A program made the position numbers and the translations under genes. Positions 1 to 8,060 of a stretch of 64,000 nt of DNA are shown one piece after another (position 1 is the first letter of the stretch; the number at the start of each line of letters is the position of its first letter). The notes under the pieces were generated by a model, which worked only from the letters and a program-made list of their open reading frames with translations, did no database searches and was not told the origin of the DNA. Source of the DNA: Methylobacterium sp. J-088 (GTDB lineage Bacteria > Pseudomonadota > Alphaproteobacteria > Rhizobiales > Beijerinckiaceae); assembly GCF_022829295.1 (NCBI RefSeq), contig NZ_JAKSYH010000179.1:1-64000 (forward strand). Reading direction: 5' to 3'.

Positions 1-64
1 ATTTGCCCAGGCCCAGATGCGCCGATAGGCTCTCGATCAGGGCGGTGCGCAGACAAGCGGACAT
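1..64 (-). CDS. 5' end of an unidentified gene, cut by the window edge
   Basis: An ATG at 64 opens a frame that stays open for 21 codons to the left edge (MSACLRTALIESL...). A purine-rich AAGGGATC lies shortly upstream. The gene would lie downstream of the oxidase-lactonase pair on the same strand, 113 bp after the lactonase stop, so it may be a third member of that operon. Too little protein is visible to name a family. Confidence 0.4.
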   Translation of the reverse strand, partial: MSACLRTALIESLSAHLGLGK

Positions 65-177
65 GGGGGGATCCCTTTGGCGAGGAATCCCTCAGTCCAC
101 CACGGCGCGCCGCCCGCCGCCACTGTGTCGTGTACCGTGCAGATCTCCATCGCGCGCCTGATAAGTACTTGTGCTTC

Positions 178-1236
178 TTACAAAAACGCGATCGTGCAGG
201 GACTGAGGCTCGGGCGCGTGCCCGTCTTGGTCAGGTCCCCGTTGACGGGATCGATGGCGAATTCCACGAGGCTGTCGCCCTGCTCGTTGGCCACGAGGAG
301 GTGTCGTCCATCCGGCGCCAGAGTCATGAAGCGCGGGTCGTGCCCACCCGCGGGCGTCCAGCCGGTGGGATCGAGCCGCCCGGCCTCGGCATCCACCCGG
401 AAGCGCGCGATGCCGTCCTGGCCGCGGTTCGACGCGTAGACGGACCGCCCGTCCGGCGTGACCACGATGGCCGCGGCCGTGCTGGCGCTGAAGACGTCCG
501 GCGGAAGGGTCGGAGTGAGATGCAGCGGCGTGAGCGTCCCAGCCTCCGCATCCCAGCGGCAGGTCGCGATACTCGACTCCAGCTCGTTGACCAGAAAGGC
601 GAGGGGGACTCGCGGATGGAACGCGATGTGGCGCGGCCCGGCGCCCGGCCGCATCGCGGTCTCCGACACGATTGCCAGCCGCTCGCCCTCGACCGCCAAG
701 ACGAAGACGCGGTCGACACCCTTGTCGGGCACGAGCACGTGCCGCCCGTCCGGCGACAGGACCACGTGGTGTGGGTGGGCGCAGGCCTGCTCGGTTCGGT
801 GCGGGCCCGGATCGCCCGGCAGCGGCAGAACGTGGCACGCTGGCTCAAGCCCGCCATCGGGACGGATCGGCAGGAGGGCGACCGAGCCGCTGGCGTAGTT
901 GGCAACGATCAGAAAGCGCCCGGTCGGGTCGAGGGCCTGATGCACGCTGTTGGTGCCGCCCGTGGCGGCGCTGCCGAGGGCGCCCAGGGTGCCGTCCGGG
1001 GCAGCCGCGAAGGCGCTCGCTTCCGCGCCGTCACCCTGCACCGTGTAGAGCGCTGCGCGCCGAGGGTCCGTGATCAGGAAGGACGGGTTGGTGAGTCCCT
1101 CGACCCGGCCGAGATGCGTCCAGCCCTCCAGCCCGTTCCCGGTGCGGTAGACATCGATGCCCTGGCCGCGTGCCCGGCGCCGCTCGGTGGTGAAGCAGCC
1201 GACGAAGGCGAGTCCGAGGGGGGCTGGATCGCTCAT
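178..1236 (-). CDS. Beta-propeller lactonase (YbhE/Pgl-like family)
   Basis: A 352-residue protein of the seven-bladed propeller family that includes 6-phosphogluconolactonase Pgl (YbhE) and muconate-lactonizing relatives. The blades are visible as repeated SPDGRH, TPDGRS and APDGRH motifs, along with NSVHQALDPTGRF and HPHHVVLSPDGRHV. There is no signal peptide, so it is probably cytoplasmic. The ATG at 1236 has a GGAG 6 nt upstream. It starts 13 bp after the stop of the FMN oxidase gene, so the two are co-transcribed. The likely role is hydrolysis of a sugar-acid lactone in the LacI-controlled pathway; the actual substrate cannot be read from sequence. Confidence 0.85.
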   Translation of the reverse strand: MSDPAPLGLAFVGCFTTERRRARGQGIDVYRTGNGLEGWTHLGRVEGLTNPSFLITDPRRAALYTVQGDGAEASAFAAAPDGTLGALGSAATGGTNSVHQALDPTGRFLIVANYASGSVALLPIRPDGGLEPACHVLPLPGDPGPHRTEQACAHPHHVVLSPDGRHVLVPDKGVDRVFVLAVEGERLAIVSETAMRPGAGPRHIAFHPRVPLAFLVNELESSIATCRWDAEAGTLTPLHLTPTLPPDVFSASTAAAIVVTPDGRSVYASNRGQDGIARFRVDAEAGRLDPTGWTPAGGHDPRFMTLAPDGRHLLVANEQGDSLVEFAIDPVNGDLTKTGTRPSLSPCTIAFL

Positions 1237-1249
1237 GCGGCACTCCGGT

Positions 1250-2557
1250 TCAGGTCCGGCGTTGGACGCGGCGCAGGAAATCGGGATTGAGTTCGGACAG
1301 GCGGTTGATCCCGATCAGCGCCATGTCGCGGTTGAGCTCCTCCTTGAGGATCCGCATGGCGTGCTCGACACCCGCCGCCCCGCCGAGCGCCGCGCCGAAC
1401 ATGAAGGGCCGGCCGAGCAGGACGAAATCGGCGCCCAGTGCCAGGGCCTTCATCACATCGGTGCCCCGGCGGATGCCGCTGTCGACGATGATCTTCAGCC
1501 CGCCCTTCCGGGCCGCGATTTCCGGCAGCACGTCCAGCGGCGCGACGGCGTAGTCGAGCTGGCGGCCGCCATGGGTGGAAAGGATCACGCTATCGGCGCC
1601 GCATTCCCGGGCGATCTCGACATCCTCGGGCGCAAGCAGGCCCTTCACCAAGAGATTGCCGGTCCAGCGCTTGCGGATCGCCTCCAGATTCTTCCACGAG
1701 AGCTGGTCGCGCGCGATGGTGTTGCGCACTGCGCCCTGGGACATCATCGGTGGCCCGCGCTCGGCCTCCGTGTTCTCGAAATGCGGCGCGCCGTGTTTCA
1801 GGAAGGTGCGTGCGACGGTGCCCAGGAGCCAGCGCGGGTGGGTCGCGCTCTGCCACGCGACCTTGGGCGTGACCTTGATCGGCATGGAGAAGCCGCTGCG
1901 GGTGTTGTGCTCGCGGTTGCCGAGCGTCGGCGTGTCGGCGGTGACCACGAAGGTCCGGTAGCCGGTGGCGGCGACCCGATCGAGGAGGCGGTCGATCCGG
2001 TTCTGGTCGCCCGGCAGGTAGCCCTGGAACCATGCCTGCGGGTTCTGGGCGAAGACGTCCTCCAGCTTGATCAGCGAGGAGGCGCTGAGACACATCGGCA
2101 GGTTCATCCGCCGCGCGCCCTCGGCAAGCGCGAGGTCGCCCCGGTAGGCGATGAAGGCGGCGCCGCCGAGCGGGCCGATCCCGAACGGCGCCGCGTAGGT
2201 CTGGCCGAACAGCGTGGTGGCGGTGTCCCGCGCCGACGTGTCCCGCATCAGCCGGGGGACGAGGGCATAGTCGGCATAGGCGCCGCGGCTCTGCGCCAGC
2301 GCCGATCCGGTCTCGACCCCGCCGGAGACGTACTGGAAGATCATCGGCGGCAGGAGTCGCTTGGCGTGCCGCTCGAAATCGTCGAGCGCCAGCAGGTCGC
2401 GGAACCGGTAGGGCGTGACCGCGTCGCTGCGTTTCAGGCTGGTGACGAGCGCCTGCGGCCCGGCGATGCCCGGCGCGGCGGCGTCGGCCCCACCCACGGT
2501 CGGCGCCTCGCGTTCGGGCGCTCCGTGTCTGGAGGCCGGGTGGTCGAGCGTCGCCAT
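1250..2557 (-). CDS. FMN-dependent alpha-hydroxy-acid oxidase/dehydrogenase (LldD-like)
   Basis: A 435-residue TIM-barrel flavoprotein of the L-lactate dehydrogenase/glycolate oxidase/mandelate dehydrogenase family, oxidising an L-2-hydroxy acid to a 2-oxo acid. The catalytic segment STHGGRQLD (His329, Arg332) and the FMN-phosphate segment IIVDSGIRRGTDVMKALALG (356-375) are intact. The frame extends further upstream, but the ATG at 2557 is chosen because GGGAGGA lies directly before it and the longer form would run into the divergent lacI gene. A perfect 14-bp palindrome 36 bp upstream is the probable LacI-family operator. The lactonase gene follows after 12 bp. Substrate unknown; an aldonic or other sugar-derived hydroxy acid fits the neighbours. 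Confidence 0.88.
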   Translation of the reverse strand: MATLDHPASRHGAPEREAPTVGGADAAAPGIAGPQALVTSLKRSDAVTPYRFRDLLALDDFERHAKRLLPPMIFQYVSGGVETGSALAQSRGAYADYALVPRLMRDTSARDTATTLFGQTYAAPFGIGPLGGAAFIAYRGDLALAEGARRMNLPMCLSASSLIKLEDVFAQNPQAWFQGYLPGDQNRIDRLLDRVAATGYRTFVVTADTPTLGNREHNTRSGFSMPIKVTPKVAWQSATHPRWLLGTVARTFLKHGAPHFENTEAERGPPMMSQGAVRNTIARDQLSWKNLEAIRKRWTGNLLVKGLLAPEDVEIARECGADSVILSTHGGRQLDYAVAPLDVLPEIAARKGGLKIIVDSGIRRGTDVMKALALGADFVLLGRPFMFGAALGGAAGVEHAMRILKEELNRDMALIGINRLSELNPDFLRRVQRRT

Positions 2558-2592
2558 GGGTCCTCCCTCAGGGCCGCCGCGAGGCGCGGTTT

Positions 2593-2606
2593 TGAAAGCG
2601 CTTTCA
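2593..2606. promoter_or_regulatory. LacI-family operator O1 (perfect palindrome)
   Basis: TGAAAGCGCTTTCA is a perfect 14-bp palindrome with the central CG typical of LacI/GalR operators. It sits in the 118-bp gap between the divergent FMN oxidase gene and lacI, so a bound repressor could block both promoters. A close second copy lies at 3749-3762. Confidence 0.8.
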
Positions 2607-2675
2607 GATAGCCAGCCGGGCGCGAGAGTGTCAATATAGTGCTGGACAAGCCGAAGCAGGGGGGAGAAGAAATCG

Positions 2676-3725
2676 GTGCTGGATCTGCCGGACGACATCC
2701 TCGAACCGCTGGGGCGCAGCCCGGTGGCGCGGGACGTGGCCCGCCGCGCCGGCGTCTCCACCGCGACGGTCTCCCGGGTGTTGAACGGTTCCGCCGGGGT
2801 CCGGGCCGACAAGCGCGAGGCCGTGATGCGCGCCGCGCAGGATCTCGGCTTCGTCGCCAACGGCGCCGCAAGGGCGCTCTCGACGCGCCGGTTCATGGCG
2901 GTGGGCGCGGTCGTGCCCAACATCGAGAACGAGGCGTTCGTCCGCGTCTTATCGAGCGTGCAGGACCGGCTGCGGCAGGCGGACTACACCCTCATCGCCG
3001 CCAATGCCGGCTACGACCTGGACGACGAGCTGCGCGAGGCGACCTTCCTGCTGGAGCGGGGCATCGACGGGCTGATGCTGGTGGGCGACATCCACCACCC
3101 GGATCTCCACGCGCGGATCGCCCGCTCGGGCATCCCGATGGTGCAGACCTTCAGCCTGTCGCGGGAGCATCCCTGCGTGGGGTTCGACAACGCCGGGTCT
3201 GCGGCGCGGGCAGCCAACTACCTGATGGATCTCGGCCATCGCCGGATCGGAGTGATCTCCGGCCTGCGCAAGGACAACGACCGCGGCGGCGCCCGCGTGA
3301 CCGGCATCGCCCAGGCACTCGCCGCCCGCGGCCTGCGGCTGGCGCCCGAGCACGACATCGAGATCTCCTACGGGATCGGCGGCGGTCGGGATGGCTTCCG
3401 CCAGATGCTGGCGGGCGGTTCGCCGCCAAGCGCCATCATCTGCGGCACCGACCAGATCGCCTTCGGGGCGATGATCGAGGCCCGCGCCCGCGGGCTCTCG
3501 GTGCCGGGCGACCTGTCGGTGATCGGCCACAACGATTCCGATTTTTCGCCATTTCTCGATCCGCCGCTGACGACGATCCGCATCCACTCCGCCGAGATCG
3601 GCCATGCCGCCGGCGACCATCTGATCGCCCGGATCCAGGGGCGTCCGGTGGTGCGGCTCACCGAGATCGACGCAGAGCTGATCCTACGCGCCAGCACGGC
3701 GCCGCCCCGGCACGGCGACGGGTAA
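2676..3725 (+). CDS. LacI-family transcriptional regulator
   Basis: A 349-residue repressor. The N-terminal helix-turn-helix (about residues 17-40) reads ARDVARRAGVSTATVSRVLN, the classic LacI signature, followed by the hinge helix (AARALSTRR) and a periplasmic-binding-protein-like effector domain (VGAVVPNIENEAF...; GTDQIAFGAMIEARARGL; HNDSDFSPFLDPPLTTIRI). The start is a GTG at 2676 preceded by GGGGGAGAAGA. It is followed 76 bp later by the racemase-like gene, with a second operator in between. Likely a local repressor of the divergent oxidase-lactonase operon and of its own downstream genes, released by a pathway intermediate (inference). Confidence 0.93.
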   Translation: MLDLPDDILEPLGRSPVARDVARRAGVSTATVSRVLNGSAGVRADKREAVMRAAQDLGFVANGAARALSTRRFMAVGAVVPNIENEAFVRVLSSVQDRLRQADYTLIAANAGYDLDDELREATFLLERGIDGLMLVGDIHHPDLHARIARSGIPMVQTFSLSREHPCVGFDNAGSAARAANYLMDLGHRRIGVISGLRKDNDRGGARVTGIAQALAARGLRLAPEHDIEISYGIGGGRDGFRQMLAGGSPPSAIICGTDQIAFGAMIEARARGLSVPGDLSVIGHNDSDFSPFLDPPLTTIRIHSAEIGHAAGDHLIARIQGRPVVRLTEIDAELILRASTAPPRHGDG

Positions 3726-3748
3726 TGTGCGCTATTGTGCCACCGATT

Positions 3749-3762
3749 TGAAATCGCTTACA
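3749..3762. promoter_or_regulatory. LacI-family operator O2 (imperfect copy)
   Basis: TGAAATCGCTTACA matches the perfect operator at 2593-2606 in 12 of 14 positions. It lies between the lacI stop and the ATG of the racemase-like gene, which suggests a second regulated promoter serving the racemase-isomerase pair. Confidence 0.7.
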
Positions 3763-3801
3763 ACGCGTGAGCCGCCCCCCGCGCTTAACCCGGAAGATCT
3801 G

Positions 3802-4473
3802 ATGGCGCCCCGCATCGTCCTCCTGCACGCGACGCCGGTCGCCATGGCGCCGATCCAGGCCGCGTTCGCCGAAAAATGGCCCGAGGCCGAGACCGTGAAC
3901 CTCCTCGATGACGGCCTGTCGGCGGACCGAGCGAAGGAGCCCGGCGCCATCTCGGAGGGCATGATCGAGCGCTTCGTGCGGTTCGGCCGCTACGGCCACG
4001 ACACGGGCGCGGACGGCATCCTGATCACCTGCTCGGCCTTCGGGCCGGCGATCGACCGGCTGATCGAGACGGTGCCGGTTCCGGTGCTCAAGCCCAACGA
4101 GGCGATGTTCCGCGCTGCGATCGCGAAAGGGCAGCGCATCGGCATGCTGGCGACCTTTGGCCCATCCATCGGCACGATGACCGACGAGTTCGAGGAGTTC
4201 GTGGGCCAGTCGGGGCGTCCGGCCACCCTGCGGACGATCCTGGTGGACGACGCCATGGCGCGCCTGCGGGCGGGCGATACCGAGACGCACAATCGCCTGA
4301 TTGCAGAGCGTGCACCGGAACTGGCCGATTGCGATGCGATTATGCTGGCGCATTTCTCCACCTCCCGGGCCGCCGACGCGGTGCGGAAGGCCGTGTCCGT
4401 CCCTGTCCTGACCGCGCCCCACGCCGCTGTGGACCGGATGCGTGCCACGCTCGAGACCGGCCGGAGCGCCTGA
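3802..4473 (+). CDS. Asp/Glu racemase-superfamily protein
   Basis: A 223-residue protein with the two-lobed fold of the Asp/Glu/hydantoin racemase and maleate isomerase superfamily. The first catalytic-type cysteine is present in ILITCSAFGPAID (Cys77). At the position of the usual second cysteine the segment reads IMLAHFSTS, with His184, so classical two-cysteine racemisation is doubtful. The ATG at 3802, preceded by GGAAG, is preferred over an upstream in-frame start at 3727 that overlaps the operator. The isomerase gene follows after 3 bp. A role as isomerase or C-C cleaving enzyme in the LacI-controlled sugar-acid pathway is inference. Confidence 0.75.
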   Translation: MAPRIVLLHATPVAMAPIQAAFAEKWPEAETVNLLDDGLSADRAKEPGAISEGMIERFVRFGRYGHDTGADGILITCSAFGPAIDRLIETVPVPVLKPNEAMFRAAIAKGQRIGMLATFGPSIGTMTDEFEEFVGQSGRPATLRTILVDDAMARLRAGDTETHNRLIAERAPELADCDAIMLAHFSTSRAADAVRKAVSVPVLTAPHAAVDRMRATLETGRSA

Positions 4474-4476
4474 CCC

Positions 4477-5271
4477 ATGAAGCTCGGTGCCTTCCAGGAC
4501 CGCCTCAGCGGCCATTGCGGCTTCCTGTTCACGGAGCTGCCGCTCTCTGAGCGCTTCGCAGCGGCCGCGAAAGCCGGTTTCCGGGCGGTCGAGCACCCGA
4601 ACCTGTTCGCGACGCCGGCCAGGGAGGTGGCAGGCTGGTTGGAGCGGGCCGGCGTCCCGCTGGTCCAGACCGGCTTCCCGGCGGGCGACGCCTCCAAGGG
4701 CGAGAAAGGTTTTGCCGCTTTGCCCGACAAGGTGGCGTATTACCGCTCCACGATCGCGCCGACGCTGGACTACGTCGAGCAGCTCGGCTGCCGCATGGTC
4801 CACCCGATGGCGGGCGTCCGGCCCCCGGGGGTCGACCACGCGAAGCTCTGGGGCACATATCTTGAAAACCTCGCCTTCGCGGCTGATGCCGCCAAGGCAC
4901 GCGGCATGACGGTGATCGTCGAGCCGATCGGCCCGGGTTCGATCGGCAACTACGTGATCGACGATCCGCTGGTGGCGGTAGATGCGATCCGAACCATCGG
5001 CCGTGACAACGTCAAGCTGCTGTTCGACGCTTTTCACTGCGTCTGCCTGGGCCACGACCCGGCGGCATTGATCCGCGCGCATGCGCCGCTCATCGCCCAC
5101 GTCCAGATCGCCGACGATCCCGGCCGGCACGAGCCCGGGACCGGCACGATCGCGTTCGACCCGATTTTCGCGGCGCTGGATGAGGTGGGGTATGCCGGCT
5201 TCGTCGGCTGCGAGTATCATCCGCAGGCGGGGACCGAGGCGGGGCTCGGGTGGATGCGGACTGCGCTCTAG
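4477..5271 (+). CDS. Hydroxypyruvate isomerase-like TIM-barrel protein (Hyi/OtnI family)
   Basis: A 264-residue xylose-isomerase-like TIM barrel. Metal- and substrate-site segments are VIVEPIG, LLFDAFHCVCLG, HVQIADDPGRHEPGTG and FVGCEYHPQAGTEAGLGW, which match the Hyi/2-oxo-tetronate isomerase (OtnI) family. It starts 3 bp after the racemase-like gene, so the two are translationally linked. Known relatives interconvert hydroxypyruvate and tartronate semialdehyde or 2-oxo- and 3-oxo-tetronate phosphates. With an upstream lactonase and hydroxy-acid oxidase it probably handles a 2-oxo sugar acid; the exact substrate is not known. Confidence 0.82.
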   Translation: MKLGAFQDRLSGHCGFLFTELPLSERFAAAAKAGFRAVEHPNLFATPAREVAGWLERAGVPLVQTGFPAGDASKGEKGFAALPDKVAYYRSTIAPTLDYVEQLGCRMVHPMAGVRPPGVDHAKLWGTYLENLAFAADAAKARGMTVIVEPIGPGSIGNYVIDDPLVAVDAIRTIGRDNVKLLFDAFHCVCLGHDPAALIRAHAPLIAHVQIADDPGRHEPGTGTIAFDPIFAALDEVGYAGFVGCEYHPQAGTEAGLGWMRTAL

Positions 5272-5408
5272 TGCTCTGACGCATTCACTTTGTTCATGCG
5301 AGTGAGCACTAGTTCTTTGGTTTTGCATTAATTTTTCCAGACTCGGCTGACGCCTCCGTCTGGATCGATGCACTAGCGGGACGCCAGATTTAGGAACTCC
5401 AAATCCCA

Positions 5409-5527
5409 CCCTCATCCCGAGGGCGCCGGAGCACAACGGAGGCCTCGAAGGAGCCCTCCAGATAGCACTACGATCCCTGGAGCCCTGCTTCGAGGCCCGC
5501 TGACGCGGGCACCTCAGGGCGAGGTGG
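5409..5527. repeat. Palindromic intergenic repeat element
   Basis: The arms around 5440-5461 (GGCCTCGAAGGAGCCCTCCAG) and 5477-5497 (CTGGAGCCCTGCTTCGAGGCC) are near-perfect inverted repeats. Outer arms start CCCTCATCCCGAGG and end CACCTCAGGGCGAGG. It fills most of the 296-bp gap between two convergent genes. It resembles the REP-like elements scattered between genes in Methylobacterium and Bradyrhizobium relatives. It could act as a bidirectional transcription barrier. Confidence 0.65.
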
Positions 5528-5567
5528 ACGGATGGCTCAGCGCCTTATGACGGTCGCCGCCTGTAGC

Positions 5568-6599
5568 TCAGCCCAGTAGCCGCGCCCGCTGCTTCAGCAC
5601 CGCCGGCCAGACCTCCGGGTTGACCAATCGAGGTGGGAACTCGCCCCTCAGCAAACCGATGATCTGCTCGGCGCCCCAGGCGGCGACGTTGCGGCGCGCC
5701 TCGTGGGTGACGCCGGCCGTGTGGTAGGTTGCCACCACCGTGTCGAGCTGAAGCAGCGCCGAGCCCAGCGGCGGCGGCTCCGGCGCCCAGACGTCGAGCC
5801 CCGCACCGGCCAGATGTCCGGAGGTCAGCGCTTGCGCGAGCGCGGCTTCGTCGTGGATGCCGCCCCGCGCGGTGGTGATGAACAGCCCCCCCGGCTTCAT
5901 CGCCGCGAAGGTCTTGGCGTCGAAACTGCCGCGGGTCGTGTCGTCGAGCGGGCAGTGGAGGGAAACAATGTCGGATTCGGCCAGCAACCGCGCCCGCTCC
6001 ACCGGTTCCGCCCCGCGGTCCCGGATCTCGTCATCTGCCAGCAGCGGATCGTAGGCCAGGACCCGCATGTCGAAGCCGCGGGCGAGCTTGGCCACCGCGC
6101 GGCCGGTATGCCCGATCCCGACGAGACCCAGCGTCGCGCCGCCGATCTCGTGGCCCATCAGCGATTCCCGCGAGAAGCCCCGCGCGGTCCGGAGCAGCCG
6201 GTCGGAGACGCAGATCTTCCGCGAGACGGCGAGCATCAGGCCGATCGCCAGCTCCGCCACCGACCGGGCGTTGCCGCCGGCCTGATTGACCACCGCGACG
6301 CCGGCCCGGGTGCACGCGTCTGCGTCGACCGTGTCGAAGCCCGCGCCGCCCGAGGAGACGGCCAGCAGATTCGGGCATTCCGCCAGCAGGGCGTCGGTGA
6401 CATGCCAGCGGCGCGGCAGCTCGTCCCGCGCGGGCGAAACGTGGAAGACGTGCGCCTCGCGCAAAAGCCCCAGCAGCGCGTCCTCCGGTCCCTGCAGATC
6501 GCCGACCTGCAGGTCGATGTCAGGCTCGGCCCTCAGCCGCTCGTCGAAGACCGGGTTGATCCAGACGTTGAACCGGCAGACGCGCTTGAGGGCTGCCAC
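5568..6599 (-). CDS. D-2-hydroxyacid dehydrogenase (NAD-dependent)
   Basis: A 343-residue protein of the D-isomer-specific 2-hydroxyacid dehydrogenase family. The Rossmann motif is LGLVGIGHTGRAVAK. The catalytic Arg lies in TTARGGIHDEAAL, the Glu in DVWAPEPPPLG, and the His in ATYHTAGVTHEA. It starts 4 bp downstream of the aminotransferase stop, so the two form an operon. The pair could convert an aromatic amino acid to its 2-oxo acid and then to a D-2-hydroxy acid such as 4-hydroxyphenyllactate (inference); glyoxylate/hydroxypyruvate reduction is an alternative. Confidence 0.87.
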   Translation of the reverse strand: MAALKRVCRFNVWINPVFDERLRAEPDIDLQVGDLQGPEDALLGLLREAHVFHVSPARDELPRRWHVTDALLAECPNLLAVSSGGAGFDTVDADACTRAGVAVVNQAGGNARSVAELAIGLMLAVSRKICVSDRLLRTARGFSRESLMGHEIGGATLGLVGIGHTGRAVAKLARGFDMRVLAYDPLLADDEIRDRGAEPVERARLLAESDIVSLHCPLDDTTRGSFDAKTFAAMKPGGLFITTARGGIHDEAALAQALTSGHLAGAGLDVWAPEPPPLGSALLQLDTVVATYHTAGVTHEARRNVAAWGAEQIIGLLRGEFPPRLVNPEVWPAVLKQRARLLG

Positions 6600-6603
6600 A
6601 GGG

Positions 6604-7809
6604 TCAGCCCTTCACCACCGCGTCGATCGCGTCGATGACGTGGTCGATGTTGTGGGTGTTCACCGCGGCCACGCAGATCCGGCCGGTCTCAAGCGCGTAG
6701 ACCTCGTGCTCCTCGCGCAGGCGGGTGGCCTCGGCGGGGCTCAGGCCCGTGTAGGAGAACATGCCCTTCTGCGTCTTGATGGCGTCGAAGCCGCGCTCGG
6801 GGTGGCGCTGCTGCAGGCTGTCGGCCATCCGCTCGCGCATCGCGCGGATCCGCTCGCGCATCTCGGCGAGTTCCCGCTCCCAGTCGGCGCGCAGCTCCGG
6901 ATCGGTGAGCACGATCTCGACGATGGCGGCGCCGTGGGTGTGGGGGTTCGAGTAGCTCGCCCGCACCAGCCGCTTGGCAAAGCCCTCGACCTTCGCCTTC
7001 GCGGCCGGGTTTTCGGCGACGATGGTGAGCGCGCCGACGCGCTCGCCGTAGAGCGAGAACGACTTCGAGAACGAGGAGGCCACAAGGAATTCCTGGCCCG
7101 ACTCGGCGAACAGGCGCACCGGCTCGGCATCGGCGTCGAGGCCGTTGCCGAAACCCTGGTAGGCGATGTCGAGGAACGGGATCAGCCCGCGCTCGGCCAT
7201 CAGGGGCACGAGGTCGCGCCATTCATCGAGGCTGAGATCGGCGCCGGTCGGGTTGTGGCAGCAGGCGTGCAGCACCACGATCGAGCCCTTTGCCATATCC
7301 TGGAGATAGGCCTTCATGGCTGGGTAGTCGGCCCCGCCGGTCTCGGCCGAGAAGTAGGGGTAGTCGACCACGGTGAACCCGGCCTGGGTGAACAGCGCCT
7401 TGTGGTTCTCCCAGCTCGGGTTGCTCACCGCCACCTGGGCGTTCGGATAAAGCTTGGCCAGCACGTCCGCGCCGGTCTTCAGCGCGCCGGTGCCGCCGAT
7501 GCTCTGGAGTGTCGCGGTGCGGTTCTGCGATAGGATCGGCGCGCCCTTGCCGAACAACAGCTCCTGGACCGCGTCGCGGAACGGCTTGGTGCCCTCGATC
7601 GGCCGGTAGGTCTTCGGCAGGCCCTTCTCGATCCAGCGCTTCTCGGCCGTCTGCACGGCACGCAGGCGCGGCACCTTGCCGTCCGCATCCGTGTAGACGC
7701 CGACCACGAGGTTGAGCTTCTTCGGGCTCGGGTCGGCGTTGAACGCCTCGAACAGGCGCATGATCGGATCGAGCGGCGCGTCCTGGATGCCGGCGAACAG
7801 CGAGGTCAT
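6604..7809 (-). CDS. Aromatic/aspartate aminotransferase (class I, TyrB-like)
   Basis: A PLP-dependent class I aminotransferase of the AspC/TyrB type, about 401 residues. Visible landmarks are GVYTDADGKVPRLRAVQTAE, YRPIEGTKPFRDAV, CHNPTGADLSLDEW, the cofactor lysine in SSFSKSFSLYGERVG and the C-terminal ICVAAVNTHNIDHV. The ATG at 7809 is used; a TTG at 7818 with a closer GGGA would add three residues. It transfers amino groups between aromatic amino acids or aspartate and 2-oxoglutarate. The hydroxyacid dehydrogenase gene follows after 4 bp, and a binding-protein gene diverges 251 bp away. Confidence 0.9.
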   Translation of the reverse strand: MTSLFAGIQDAPLDPIMRLFEAFNADPSPKKLNLVVGVYTDADGKVPRLRAVQTAEKRWIEKGLPKTYRPIEGTKPFRDAVQELLFGKGAPILSQNRTATLQSIGGTGALKTGADVLAKLYPNAQVAVSNPSWENHKALFTQAGFTVVDYPYFSAETGGADYPAMKAYLQDMAKGSIVVLHACCHNPTGADLSLDEWRDLVPLMAERGLIPFLDIAYQGFGNGLDADAEPVRLFAESGQEFLVASSFSKSFSLYGERVGALTIVAENPAAKAKVEGFAKRLVRASYSNPHTHGAAIVEIVLTDPELRADWERELAEMRERIRAMRERMADSLQQRHPERGFDAIKTQKGMFSYTGLSPAEATRLREEHEVYALETGRICVAAVNTHNIDHVIDAIDAVVKG

Positions 7810-8060
7810 GATCGTCAATCGTCCCAGAGGGTCTTGGTCGGCGACGCGTCGGCGCGCCAGCAGGCCCGGCGTCGGGCCGGGGCGACGCCCTTATTCCGCA
7901 CATCGCGCCCGCCCGCCAGCGCTTCCGCGCGTATCTGCATGCCGACACGCCCACAGGGTGCATAGCCCGTTGCCGGCCGGACGGCCTCGGCCGGGCAGGG
8001 AAAGGAAGCGAAAGGAAGCGCCTCTTTCGGAAACCCAGTGCCGGGCCGTAGAGTGCCGCC

